A DNA stretch of 64,000 nucleotides from Sulfitobacter sp. OXR-159 (GCF_034377145.1 NZ_CP139707.1:1621001-1685000), one strand, 5' to 3'. Positions 35,341 to 43,781 are shown, counted from the first letter of the stretch. Program-made: numbers and translations. The notes: a model not told the origin generated them from the letters alone.

Positions 35341-35988
35341 ATGACAAAGATCACCCCGACCCACAGTCGGCTTCGCATTGTCCTTTGGACCGCCGCGATC
35401 GCCGCCGCCGTTGCCCTTGCAGGTTTCGCAATGATGCGGCCCGGACATATCCCCTCCCATCAGCCCGTCTATCGCGGCGACGCGGATATTCGCTCTGAAT
35501 TTACTTTGATCAACCACGACGGGCAGCCCGTCACGCAGGAAGCTTACAAAGGTCGCTGGCAGCTTGTATTCTTCGGCTTCACCCATTGCCCTGACATCTG
35601 TCCCACTACCTTGGCCTATATGGGCAGCGTGCTTGATCAGCTTGGGTCGGACGCAAGCCAAGTTGCCCCGTTGTTTGTGACCGTGGACCCAGAGCGTGAC
35701 ACGCCTGAGGTTCTCGAAGACTATGTTGCCAACTTTCATCCTCAGTTGATCGGACTGACGGGGAACAAAGCGCAGGTGGCTGCGACGGCGGAGGCTTTTA
35801 AGGTCTACCATGAGAGGCTCTCGAACGAGGATGCCCCGGACGGCTACATCATGGCCCATGCGGGCCACATTTACCTGATGGCTCCGGATGGTCGGTTCGA
35901 TGCTGTCTTTCTTGAAAGCGCGCAACCTGCCGAGGAAATGGCCGAACAGATTTCCATGCGCATCGCAAAAAATAAGAGAAACCAATGA
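35341..35988 (+). CDS. SCO1/SenC-family copper chaperone
   Basis: A membrane-anchored thioredoxin-like copper chaperone of 215 residues (anchor about residues 11-31). The copper/redox motif CPDICP is in FFGFTHCPDICPTTL, the distal His in MAHAGHIYLM, and VTVDPERDTPEVLEDYVANF is the typical SCO insertion. SCO proteins deliver copper to the CuA site of cytochrome oxidase or act as thiol reductases. ATG at 35341 gives a normal N-terminus; an upstream ATG at 35284, overlapping the Met-rich gene stop, adds 19 residues. It is coupled to the next gene by ATGA. Confidence 0.9.
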   Translation: MTKITPTHSRLRIVLWTAAIAAAVALAGFAMMRPGHIPSHQPVYRGDADIRSEFTLINHDGQPVTQEAYKGRWQLVFFGFTHCPDICPTTLAYMGSVLDQLGSDASQVAPLFVTVDPERDTPEVLEDYVANFHPQLIGLTGNKAQVAATAEAFKVYHERLSNEDAPDGYIMAHAGHIYLMAPDGRFDAVFLESAQPAEEMAEQISMRIAKNKRNQ

Positions 35989-36632
35989 CCCTGAGATTCC
36001 CTTCGCCAGCCCGCTGCGCAGCGCCAGCCGCGCGCATATGTGCCGTGTCCCTGCTGACTGCGGCACCCGCCTTTGCGAACCACCCCGGCGAGAACCTGAA
36101 CCAGGCGATGGCGGATAAGGAAGCCGCGTTTGAACCCATCGCAGCGCGAGGGGCGCCGGCGTTGACATGGGTGGCGCCAGACGGGGACACAGGGTCTCTG
36201 GAGGCTCTGAAAGGCAAGATCACGGTGCTGAGTTTTGCCCCCGACGCTTGCGGCAGCCCCTGTGACGCGCAGCAGGAACAGCTTGGAGAAACGCTCTCTG
36301 CGCTCAATGCAAGCGCGATGCGCGAAATGGTTGTCTTCGTCACTCTGCGCGATACGGCCTCTGTGACCCCGGCAGAGCCGAACTGGACATCTGCGCAATT
36401 GTCCGACGCCGAGCGTCTTGGCGACACGGTGGATGCCTTTGCCGCCGCGAGCGCCCGGACAGACGAAGCCCCAATGGTGCATTTGCTCAACCGCGAGGGC
36501 GCGCAAGTCGGTATATTTCACGGCGCAGATTTCGAGCCGACCAACCTCGTGCTTTACATCAACGGACTGACGCACCAGCGGCCCCATGCCGAACCCGGTT
36601 TTTGGCAGCGCGTAACGGGGTGGTTTCAATGA
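35985..36632 (+). CDS. SCO-like exported thioredoxin-fold protein
   Basis: A 215-residue exported protein (signal ending APAFA). After a spacer it has a redoxin-like domain with LTWVAPDGDTGSLEALKGKI and the motif DACGSPCDAQQEQL (C-x3-C, like SCO CPxxC-type sites). Strands VVFVTLRDT and VHLLNREGAQVGIFHG follow. No distal HAG-type His was recognised, so copper binding may differ from the true SCO gene upstream. It is an SCO/redoxin relative with lower certainty, translationally coupled on both sides. Confidence 0.7.
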   Translation: MTLRFPSPARCAAPAARICAVSLLTAAPAFANHPGENLNQAMADKEAAFEPIAARGAPALTWVAPDGDTGSLEALKGKITVLSFAPDACGSPCDAQQEQLGETLSALNASAMREMVVFVTLRDTASVTPAEPNWTSAQLSDAERLGDTVDAFAAASARTDEAPMVHLLNREGAQVGIFHGADFEPTNLVLYINGLTHQRPHAEPGFWQRVTGWFQ

Positions 36633-37108
36633 CAAGCCAACTGTTGGACAGGCCGCATTGGCTCACCGCCCTGCGCCGCTTTACTTTGTTCACGCTGCTG
36701 GGGCACCTTCTTTGGGAGGTGGCCCATATTCCGCTCTACACGATTTGGGTTGAGGGGACATGGGGCGAGATCGTCTTTGCCGTGGTTCATTGCACCGGAG
36801 GCGACCTGCTGATCGCCATGAGCAGCCTTCTGCTCGCACTGTTTTTCTTTGGCACAGGCGCATGGCCGCAGGCGCGGATCTATCCCGTCTTTGGCGCGAT
36901 GCTTGCGATTGGATTAGGCTATACGATTTTTAGCGAATGGCTCAACATTGAGGTCCGCGAGGCTTGGGCCTACCGCGACATTATGCCAGTCATCCCGTTC
37001 ATTGACGCAGGTCTGACGCCGATGTTGCAATGGCTCATCGTGCCTTTCGCAGCTTACTTCGGTGCGCTCAGGCGCTTATCAAAGGGGAAGGGGGCGCCGG
37101 GTGTTTGA
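36629..37108 (+). CDS. Membrane hypothetical protein of redox cassette
   Basis: A 159-residue integral membrane protein with four predicted helices (about residues 19-42, 45-67, 72-92 and 120-143). Notable features are the helix-1 segment FTLLGHLLWEVAHIPLYTIW, a VHCTGGDLLIAMSS motif with one Cys, and YTIFSEWLNIEVREAWAYRD. Similar proteins occur in copper/SCO clusters, but I know no function. It is ATGA-coupled to the SCO-like gene and overlaps the GTG-started ccdA by eight bases. Confidence 0.7.
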   Translation: MTSQLLDRPHWLTALRRFTLFTLLGHLLWEVAHIPLYTIWVEGTWGEIVFAVVHCTGGDLLIAMSSLLLALFFFGTGAWPQARIYPVFGAMLAIGLGYTIFSEWLNIEVREAWAYRDIMPVIPFIDAGLTPMLQWLIVPFAAYFGALRRLSKGKGAPGV

Positions 37109-37829
37109 TGTCTCCTCCCTCGGGGTGATCGCTGCCTTGCTGGCCGGAACGATCTCCTTTGTTTCGCCCTGTGTCTTGCCTCTGGTGCCGGGCTACGTCT
37201 CCTATATCGCTGGGCACACCGGTGTCACGGGCGCGGAGCGCAGCCGTAGCAATGCGGTTTGGCTGAGCTTCTGCTTCGTGTTGGGGTTTTCAACGATTTT
37301 CATGGCGCTCGGTGCATCGGCCACAGCATTAGGACAGTCACTTTTCCGCTGGCGGTTCGAGCTGAACCTGATCGGGGGCGCGGTCGTGATCCTGTTTGGG
37401 TTGTTCATGCTGGGGGCCGCGCGCATTCAAACAATGGAACGTGACCTGCGGTTCAATCTCGACCTTCCCGGCGGGCAGCCGGTGGCGGCCTATGTGCTGG
37501 GTCTCGCCTTCGGCTTTGGTTGGACCCCCTGCATCGGACCGATCCTCGGCGCAATCCTAACGGCGAGTGCGGCAAGCGCCACGGTATCGGAAGGCGTTTG
37601 GCTGTTGGCGATCTATTCGGCTGGTCTTGGCGTGCCGTTTCTGATCGTGGCCGCCTTTACCGATCAGGTTGCAGCCCGCTTGCGGACGATTGGTGCGGTC
37701 GGGCGGCGTCTCCATCAGGTTGCGGGCGCGGTCATGGTCCTCATGGGGATCGCGATGATGACGGGCCAGCTCAGTGCCTTCTCTTGGTGGCTGTTAGAAG
37801 CTTTTCCGGTTCTGGGGACAATCGGGTAA
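37101..37829 (+). CDS. ccdA: CcdA-type thiol-electron transporter
   Basis: A six-helix membrane protein (242 residues) that moves electrons from cytoplasmic thioredoxin to periplasmic thiol proteins. The two catalytic cysteines are in FVSPCVLPLVPGYVSYIAGH and FGFGWTPCIGPILGAILTAS, exactly as in CcdA/DsbD. Start taken as GTG at 37101, preceded by GGGGAAGGGGG and overlapping the previous stop by eight bases; no ATG gives a better start. Its likely clients are the DsbE, TlpA and SCO-type proteins encoded just upstream. Confidence 0.93.
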   Translation: MFDVSSLGVIAALLAGTISFVSPCVLPLVPGYVSYIAGHTGVTGAERSRSNAVWLSFCFVLGFSTIFMALGASATALGQSLFRWRFELNLIGGAVVILFGLFMLGAARIQTMERDLRFNLDLPGGQPVAAYVLGLAFGFGWTPCIGPILGAILTASAASATVSEGVWLLAIYSAGLGVPFLIVAAFTDQVAARLRTIGAVGRRLHQVAGAVMVLMGIAMMTGQLSAFSWWLLEAFPVLGTIG

Positions 37830-37840
37830 ACTATGTTGGA

Positions 37841-37860
37841 ACCTTCCAGCGAAGGAGGGT
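37841..37860 (+). promoter_or_regulatory. CueR-like dyad upstream of small protein and SDR fusion
   Basis: ACCTTCC-AGCGAA-GGAGGGT, 7-base arms with one mismatch, strongly like the CueR half-sites ACCTTCC/GGAAGGT but with a 6-base centre where CueR has 7. A TTGGAA (37836-37841) could be the -35. The fit to a -10 (TTAATC) needs a 21-base spacer, so the call is tentative. No CueR gene is in the window. Confidence 0.45.
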
Positions 37861-37912
37861 GGTTAATCCTTTATAGCCTCATTTCCGAAGTGGGACCGCA
37901 AGGAGAAAAGCG

Positions 37913-38032
37913 ATGATGGACGGTGATATGATGGGCGGCGGCATGATGTTTGGCATGGGGGTCGGCTGGCTTCTGGTGATCGTGCTTTTGGTTCTGGCGA
38001 TCGCGGCATTGGTCAAATATCTGCGCAAGTAA
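37913..38032 (+). CDS. Small Met/Gly-rich single-span membrane protein
   Basis: A 39-residue gene: MMDGDMMGGGMMFGMGVGWL followed by a hydrophobic helix and ALVKYLRK. AAGGAG lies 8 bases before the ATG. It shares architecture and tail with the 47-residue protein at 32987-33130 (ALVKYLRR). Methionine and aspartate at the N-terminus could bind copper at the membrane surface. It lies between a CueR-like dyad and the SDR-SPW-VKOR fusion gene, 15 bases upstream of it. Confidence 0.75.
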   Translation: MMDGDMMGGGMMFGMGVGWLLVIVLLVLAIAALVKYLRK

Positions 38033-38047
38033 GACGGGAGGTGGGAC

Positions 38048-40603
38048 ATGGAGACGTCTGACAAGCCAGTCGTCCTCGTAACGGGGTCAAGCGGCTATCT
38101 CGGCGCGGCGGTCGTCAAGCGGTTGCACGAGAAATACCGCGTTGTCGGGCTCGACCGTAACTCGCCCCCGCATCCGCCGCATCAGGCTGAATGCATCTGT
38201 TTCGACATCACGGACCAAGACAGCGTCGACAAAGCCTTGGCCCGGCTGCGCTTGGCCTACGGCGACCGCATCGCTGCCTGCATCCATCTTGCGGCGTTCT
38301 TTGATCTGAGCGGGGAGGACGATCCGGCCTATGACGCGGTGACGGTGGAGGGAAGTAAGCGGCTGCTGAAAGGGCTGCAGGACTTCGATTTGGAGCAATT
38401 CATTTTCACTTCCACCATGCTGGCGCATGCGCCCACCACGCCCGGCGAGCCGATAGACGAAGACGCGCCCTTCGACCCTAAGCTGCCCTACCGCGCCTCG
38501 AAAATCCGCACCGAGGCGATGTTGAGCGAGGAAAAGGGCGATGAGAAACTCGTCCTCATGCGCCCCGCTGGCATCTATGATGACGAGGGGCATTCGACCT
38601 TTCTCGCCCACCAAATATCCCGCATCTACGAAAAACGTCTGAGCGGTAAAGTCTATCCCGGTGACTTGTCCCGCGGTCAGGCGTTTTTACATCTCGACGA
38701 TCTGCTCGACGCCATCGAACGCATCGTCGACCGCCGCCACTCCCTGCCGGATGTCTTCCCCGTGCTGCTGGGTGAGGCTAAGCCGGTCCCCTTTGGCGAC
38801 CTGCAGCGGTTAATCGGGCGTGAGTTGCATGGCGAAGATTGGGTGACGTGGAACGTCCCGCCTGCGGTCGCGAAACTGGGGGCATGGGCGGAGAACCGCA
38901 TTTTTGGCGAAGACGCGTTCATCCGCGCTTGGATGGTCGATATCTCCAGCGATCACTACGAACTCGATCTGTCGCAGGCCGAGGAACATCTGGGCTGGAC
39001 CGCAGAGCACAGCCTGCGCCAAGACACGCCGCATATGCTGCAAAAGCTGAAAGACGATCCGTATCACTGGTATGAGGAAAACGGCCTGAACGCCGCACGG
39101 GTCTCTGCGGCCAAGGTGGAGCAGGCAGCAGAAGAGGCCGCTGCCGAGGCGAAAGACGAGAGTGCCGCCGAACAGCAAAGCGCTGTGCGCGAACATGATA
39201 AACACATGCGCATGATGCATTTCCAAATGCTCTGGGTGCATTGGCTGGTCGCGGCATTGGGCCTCTGGCTCGCCACCGCGCCCTCGGTCTTCGGCACATT
39301 TGACCAAACCGAGTTTAGCGCTGCCGTGCAGCGCGTGACCGAAGACCGGGGGCTTTGGGCAGCGTCACTGCGCAGTTGGCTGACGGCGTGGAACAACGTG
39401 TTTACAGGGCTGGCCATCACCGCGCTGGCCCTCATCTCGATGAAGCCCGGCAATGGTTGGGCACAATGGGCGAACGCGGCGCTTGGAGTTTGGCTGCTCG
39501 CCGCGCCCTTGGTGTTCTGGACGCCGGACCCGGCGGTCTATGCGAATGACACGCTGATCGGCGCGTTGGTGATCGCATTGACGATCCTGATCCCGATGAT
39601 GCCCGGCATGTCACGAGAGGGCATGATGGACGGCGGGGACATCCCGCCGGGGTGGACCTATTGCCCCTCAACCTATGTCCAGCGTCTGCCAATTATCGCG
39701 CTCGGAGTGGTTGGTTTCCTGCTGTCGCGCATTCTCTCGGCCTATCAGCTGGGTCATGTTGAAGGGATTTGGGAGCCGTTCTTTTCCTCGCCGTCGGGCC
39801 TCAACGGCAGCGAATATATCGTCACGTCGGATGTCTCAAAAGCATGGCCCGTCGCCGACGGCGGCTTGGGCGCGATGAGCTATATGTTTGAGATCCTCAT
39901 GGGCGTTATGGGCAGCCGCCTGCGCTGGCGCACGATGCCGTGGATGGTGGCGCTTTTTGGCATCGTGGTGGGGCCACTGGGGGTGATAAGTATCTATTTC
40001 ATCATCATCCAGCCCATCGCAATTGGCACCTATTGCACGATCTGTCTGCTCGCCGCAGCGGCGATGCTGATCATGATCCCGTTCTCCTTGGATGAGATCG
40101 TAGCGATGGTTCAGTTCATGGTCTGGAACACCCGCCGCGGCCGCCCATTCTGGCGGGCGTTTTTCCGGGGCGATGCGCTGCCGGGGTCGAGCAAGGGCGG
40201 CACCATGAGCTTCGACGCGCCGCCGCGCGAGGTTGCCCGGCAAAGTGCGCGGGGTGTCACCGTGCCTTGGACCCTGGGGGTGAGCGCCGCCATCGGTCTG
40301 TTCCTGATGCTGTCGCGCGCGATTTTTGGCAATGCCATGCCGCTGGCGGGCAGTGATCACTTGGTTGGCGCACTGGTCCTGACGACTGCTGTTATCGCTT
40401 GGGCCGAAGTGGCGCGCCCGATACGATTCCTGAACATTGGCTTTGGATTATGGCTGATCGGAGCGCCTTGGTTTTTGGACGGCGGCACCATCTCGGGCAG
40501 TATGATCGGGGTGCTCTCCGGTAGCGCTTTGGTAGCGCTCAGCTTACCGCGTGGGAAGCGTAGTGCGGAACACTATGGCAGTTGGGACCGCTATATCATT
40601 TGA
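38048..40603 (+). CDS. SDR epimerase fused to SPW and VKOR-like membrane domains
   Basis: An unusually large 851-residue multidomain protein. Residues 1-320 or so form an extended short-chain dehydrogenase (NAD-binding VTGSSGYLGAAV; active-site YRASK; SRGQAFLHLDDLLDAIERIV). An Ala/Glu-rich linker (about 350-390) leads to an SPW repeat region (WVHWLVAALGLWLATAPSVF; WANAALGVWLLAAPLVFW), a VKOR-like four-helix domain (SDVSKAWPV; GTYCTICLLAAAAMLIMIPF) and a C-terminal SPW-like pair (LNIGFGLWLIGAPWFLDGG). VKOR domains oxidise quinone-linked thiols; the CxxC is kept, but the usual loop cysteines appear absent. It probably links NAD(P) chemistry or thiol redox to the membrane; function unproven. Confidence 0.8.
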   Translation: METSDKPVVLVTGSSGYLGAAVVKRLHEKYRVVGLDRNSPPHPPHQAECICFDITDQDSVDKALARLRLAYGDRIAACIHLAAFFDLSGEDDPAYDAVTVEGSKRLLKGLQDFDLEQFIFTSTMLAHAPTTPGEPIDEDAPFDPKLPYRASKIRTEAMLSEEKGDEKLVLMRPAGIYDDEGHSTFLAHQISRIYEKRLSGKVYPGDLSRGQAFLHLDDLLDAIERIVDRRHSLPDVFPVLLGEAKPVPFGDLQRLIGRELHGEDWVTWNVPPAVAKLGAWAENRIFGEDAFIRAWMVDISSDHYELDLSQAEEHLGWTAEHSLRQDTPHMLQKLKDDPYHWYEENGLNAARVSAAKVEQAAEEAAAEAKDESAAEQQSAVREHDKHMRMMHFQMLWVHWLVAALGLWLATAPSVFGTFDQTEFSAAVQRVTEDRGLWAASLRSWLTAWNNVFTGLAITALALISMKPGNGWAQWANAALGVWLLAAPLVFWTPDPAVYANDTLIGALVIALTILIPMMPGMSREGMMDGGDIPPGWTYCPSTYVQRLPIIALGVVGFLLSRILSAYQLGHVEGIWEPFFSSPSGLNGSEYIVTSDVSKAWPVADGGLGAMSYMFEILMGVMGSRLRWRTMPWMVALFGIVVGPLGVISIYFIIIQPIAIGTYCTICLLAAAAMLIMIPFSLDEIVAMVQFMVWNTRRGRPFWRAFFRGDALPGSSKGGTMSFDAPPREVARQSARGVTVPWTLGVSAAIGLFLMLSRAIFGNAMPLAGSDHLVGALVLTTAVIAWAEVARPIRFLNIGFGLWLIGAPWFLDGGTISGSMIGVLSGSALVALSLPRGKRSAEHYGSWDRYII

Positions 40604-40774
40604 AGCAGAAGCATCCTGAATTCGCACACGGTAACCGCGTCGAGTTTTTGGAGTGCGTTTTAAGCCTAAGAAGGATGCCCCACTCCCAAATGATGGCCTC
40701 TTGGTAGCATCAGCGCAGCATATCGAGTTTAACCAAGTCCGGTTTGGGCCGTTCGTGTCGATCAACAGCAGGGC
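40604..40774. other. Short gap before the IS1182-type element
   Basis: About 170 bases without a gene. A weak minus-strand frame here has no recognisable content. Confidence 0.4.
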
Positions 40775-42310
40775 GAATTTTGTTGAATAACTCCTGTTTG
40801 ATCGGATGCTCCTTCGCTCATTCAATTACTTTATTGATTGGGGGATCGAGCGATGATGGGACCGAAGCAAGAAGCTCAGGCTGCGTTGTTTTACGAATTC
40901 TCTCTGGAAGACCATGTCCCGCAAGATCACCTGTTGCGGTCGATTGATCGGTTCGTTGATCTGAGCGACATTAGACAGTATTTGGCCGAGTTCTACACCC
41001 ACACGGGCCGCCCTTCGATTGATCCTGAGCTGCTGATCCGGATGCTTTTGGTAGGCTATTGCTTTGGCATCAGGTCAGAGCGCCGATTGTGCGAAGAGGT
41101 CCATTTGAACTTGGCGTATCGCTGGTTCTGCCGCCTCGATCTGTCTGATCCTATCCCAAACCATTCGACGTTCTCCAAGAACCGGCACGGGCGCTTTCGG
41201 GAAAGCAAACTTCTGCGCCACCTGTTCGAGAAGACCGTTGCACGGTGTATCGCTGATGGCTTGGTGAGCGGGCAACGCCTTGCGGCAGATGCCAGCCTGA
41301 TTGAGGCTGATGCGAACAAACAGAACTCTACACCGAAGGAAGATTGGGACCGCAGTGCCATCGATCCAAAAGATGCGCCGCGTGCGGTTAAGGAATATCT
41401 CAACGTCTTGGACGACGCGGCTTTTGGTGCAGCATCTGAGGTTGAACCCAAGTTTACGTCCCATTCTGATCCCGCAAGCCAGTGGACCGCAGCCCGGAAA
41501 GGCCCCGCATTCTTCAGCTATTCTACCAATTATCTGATTGATACCGACCACAGCGTCATCGTGGACGTTGAGGGAACGCGGTCGATCCGGCAGGCAGAGG
41601 TCGGGTCAGTGCGCACCATGTTGGATCGCATCAAAGACCGGCACGACATTGATCCAGAAAGACTGATCGCAGACACTGCTTATGGATCAGGGCCGATGTT
41701 GGGATGGCTGGTTGATCGTAACATCAAACCCCACATTCCAGTGCTGGATAAAGCTGGACGGACTGACGGCACCTGGTCTCGCGCCGACTTTGAATGGGAC
41801 CCTGAGAACAACCAATACATCTGCCCGGAAGGACAGCCGCTCAAGCAATTCCGCCGCAACTACTCAGATTCAAACCGTGGTCCCACCGGCAAAGGCGTCG
41901 CCAAGTATCAGGCTTTGAAACACACCTGTCAGGCCTGCCCATCGAAGATGAAGTGCTGTCCGAAAGCCGATGCACGCAAGATCACCCGCGAAGAACACGA
42001 AGATGCCCGGCAGGCCGCCCGTGATATTGCCAAGACCAAGCAGTATGCGATCTCGATGCGGTTGCGAAAGAAAGTCGAGACGCTCTTCGCGCACCTCAAA
42101 CGCATCCTTGGCTTGGGGCGGCTCCGATTACGTGGTCCATGCGGCGCAAATGATGAATTCCTGCTCGCCGCAACCGCCCAAAACCTCCGGAAACTTGCTA
42201 AGATCTTTCCTGCGCCGCAGCAAACGCGCAAAGCCTGATAGGAAAGGCGCACGCGCCGAATTTGGAACAGCTATTTCTGCGTTTGCAAACGTTAGTTTTT
42301 CCACAGAATC
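40775..42310 (+). mobile_element. IS1182-family insertion sequence
   Basis: A single intact transposase gene flanked by imperfect inverted repeats: TTTTGTTGAATAACT at 40778-40792 and, inverted, TTCTGTGGAAAAACT from 42294-42308 (12 of 15 match). Exact ends and target duplication were not resolved. It separates the SDR fusion gene from the copper module. Confidence 0.65.
40853..42238 (+). CDS. IS1182-family transposase
   Basis: A 461-residue DDE transposase of the IS1182 group. The N-terminal DUF772 domain reads FYEFSLEDHVPQDHLLRSID, then THTGRPSIDPELLIRMLLVG and SERRLCEEVHLNLAYRWFCR. The catalytic domain carries LAADASLIEADANK and DTAYGSGPMLGWL. A Cys-rich stretch CQACPSKMKCCPKADAR and the final ISMRLRKKVETLFAHLKRIL are family hallmarks. 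Start chosen at ATG 40853 with GGGGGA 7 bases upstream. The gene looks complete, so the element may be active. Confidence 0.93.
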   Translation: MMGPKQEAQAALFYEFSLEDHVPQDHLLRSIDRFVDLSDIRQYLAEFYTHTGRPSIDPELLIRMLLVGYCFGIRSERRLCEEVHLNLAYRWFCRLDLSDPIPNHSTFSKNRHGRFRESKLLRHLFEKTVARCIADGLVSGQRLAADASLIEADANKQNSTPKEDWDRSAIDPKDAPRAVKEYLNVLDDAAFGAASEVEPKFTSHSDPASQWTAARKGPAFFSYSTNYLIDTDHSVIVDVEGTRSIRQAEVGSVRTMLDRIKDRHDIDPERLIADTAYGSGPMLGWLVDRNIKPHIPVLDKAGRTDGTWSRADFEWDPENNQYICPEGQPLKQFRRNYSDSNRGPTGKGVAKYQALKHTCQACPSKMKCCPKADARKITREEHEDARQAARDIAKTKQYAISMRLRKKVETLFAHLKRILGLGRLRLRGPCGANDEFLLAATAQNLRKLAKIFPAPQQTRKA

Positions 42311-42457
42311 GGCGGAGAGCCGCCGTTCGCCGCAAAACGCGCGAACGGCAGCTATGCGAACAAAGCTGAGACAAACACTTGTGCCATGCACGTTTGCTTC
42401 AGTTGACCATTTCCGCCCTGTGAACTTGAGCTAAGCGCAAGATGCTGCGCCCGACCT
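42311..42457. other. Gap between IS1182 element and glutaredoxin-MauE gene
   Basis: About 150 bases with a GGCGGAGAGCCGCCG hairpin at the IS flank and no gene. Confidence 0.4.
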
Positions 42458-43246
42458 TCAGGTAAACATCTTGGCCAACATCACGATGGCCATGCCCATC
42501 ATCATCAGATTTTCGGACAGGCTCACAAATCCGAGAGGCACGTTCGAATTGCCGCCAACGCAGGCGCATTTCAACTCGCGCTTGTCGATGTAGACGGCCT
42601 TGAACACGCTTACTGCGCCAACCGTGGCTATGAAGAGAGCGGCTGGGGCGGCAATTGAGGTTAGCAACATCCCGGTCATCAACACGCCCGCCCCGGTTTC
42701 AACCCATGGATAAACGTAGGCATATGGCACCCATTTGCGTGCCAGCAGGTCGTAGTTGAGGAACATCGTAGTGAAGCTTTCAATATCACGCAGCTTCTGC
42801 ATCCCCAGTAGGATCATCGAGACCGAAATGAACCAACCGAGCGTCTGCCACGTGATCGCGCCGAGAAAGCCGATGGACAGAGCAAGCGCTGTCGCGGCGG
42901 CTACGGCAAAGAGATAGATCACGGGATTGTAGGTGGTCAACGCAGGGTCGTAGCCGGTAAGTTCTTGGCGCAGGGCGTCATAGCCGCCAATGCGCTTCCC
43001 TTCGATCCAGACTTGAGGGGTCGTGGGAACATCGTATTGCGCCTTGAACGCGTCGACTTCGGACCGCGCGCGGAACAGGCGGTCATCGACCTCGTAGCCC
43101 TTGCGCTCCAAAAGCCATCGCGCCTTCTGCCCTGACGGGCACAGGTGGTTTGGCAGGGCCATGCGGTAGAGCACGGCGGTTTTCCCTGTCGCGGATGCGG
43201 CTGGGTCAGCTGTTACGTCTGCGACATCTCGGGTGTCACATGGCAT
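42458..43246 (-). CDS. Glutaredoxin-MauE-like fusion membrane protein
   Basis: A 262-residue fusion. The N-terminal half is a glutaredoxin domain with CPSG active site (MALPNHLCPSGQKARWLLER; cis-Pro TTPQVWIEGKRIGGYDAL). The C-terminal half has four membrane helices resembling MauE/DoxX-type proteins (YAYVYPWVETGAGVLMTGML) with conserved ELKCACVGGNSNVPLGFVSL, the CxC pair found in MauE-like proteins. MauE helps form disulfides in methylamine dehydrogenase, but here a thiol-redox role in copper handling is more likely. AAGGAG precedes the ATG. It is downstream of DUF305 in one leftward operon, divergent from csoR. Confidence 0.85.
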   Translation of the reverse strand: MPCDTRDVADVTADPAASATGKTAVLYRMALPNHLCPSGQKARWLLERKGYEVDDRLFRARSEVDAFKAQYDVPTTPQVWIEGKRIGGYDALRQELTGYDPALTTYNPVIYLFAVAAATALALSIGFLGAITWQTLGWFISVSMILLGMQKLRDIESFTTMFLNYDLLARKWVPYAYVYPWVETGAGVLMTGMLLTSIAAPAALFIATVGAVSVFKAVYIDKRELKCACVGGNSNVPLGFVSLSENLMMMGMAIVMLAKMFT

Positions 43247-43262
43247 GATATGCTCCTTTATC

Positions 43263-43781
43263 TTAGGGTTTGGTGCGGGGCGTGCCAGGCGCTGCATCCC
43301 CGTTGGCTTCGATGTCTTCGATATAAAGCTTCATCTCTTCGATCTCGCTGCGCTGTGCCTTGATGATCGCGTCGGCCAACTCGCGCACGCGCGGATCGGA
43401 CAGGTTTGCGCGTTCGCTGGTCAGGATCGCGATTGAATGGTGCGGGATCATGGCTTTCATCCACGCGGTGTCGCCTACCGTATCTTGCGACCGGACCAAG
43501 TAGACGCCAGCCGCAAAGGCGATGGCAGCCCCAGTGAAGATTGCAAAATTCGTCTTTCGATTGGAATACATGCCGAGCATGAAGGCGAGCATGATGATTG
43601 CCATTATCCCGCCCATATAGAGCGCCATCCACATTCGCGTCTGCGAGAAGAAGACATGGTCAAGGGCATAAGTGTTAAGATACATCAGGCCATACATTAC
43701 GACCGTCGAGGTGCCGATCATCGCAAAGAACCGGCCATAGCCACTGCTTGTGCTATCGTCGTGATTATTCTTTGAATCCAT
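43263..43781 (-). CDS. DUF305 family membrane protein
   Basis: A 172-residue protein with three membrane segments (about residues 19-40, 51-69 and 78-95) and a C-terminal DUF305 four-helix domain. The DUF305 histidine motif is MKAMIPHHSIAILTSERANL, followed by a helix IKAQRSEIEEMKLYIEDIEA. DUF305 proteins appear in copper-resistance regions and may bind Cu through the MxxxHHxxAI motif. It starts 39 bases from the CsoR operator on the leftward side and is likely repressed by CsoR with the glutaredoxin-MauE gene behind it. Confidence 0.88.
   Translation of the reverse strand: MDSKNNHDDSTSSGYGRFFAMIGTSTVVMYGLMYLNTYALDHVFFSQTRMWMALYMGGIMAIIMLAFMLGMYSNRKTNFAIFTGAAIAFAAGVYLVRSQDTVGDTAWMKAMIPHHSIAILTSERANLSDPRVRELADAIIKAQRSEIEEMKLYIEDIEANGDAAPGTPRTKP

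Noticed and set aside
40544..40825. Minus-strand frame of 93 codons before the IS1182 element
   Set aside because: It overlaps the end of the SDR fusion gene and shows no family features or ribosome site.
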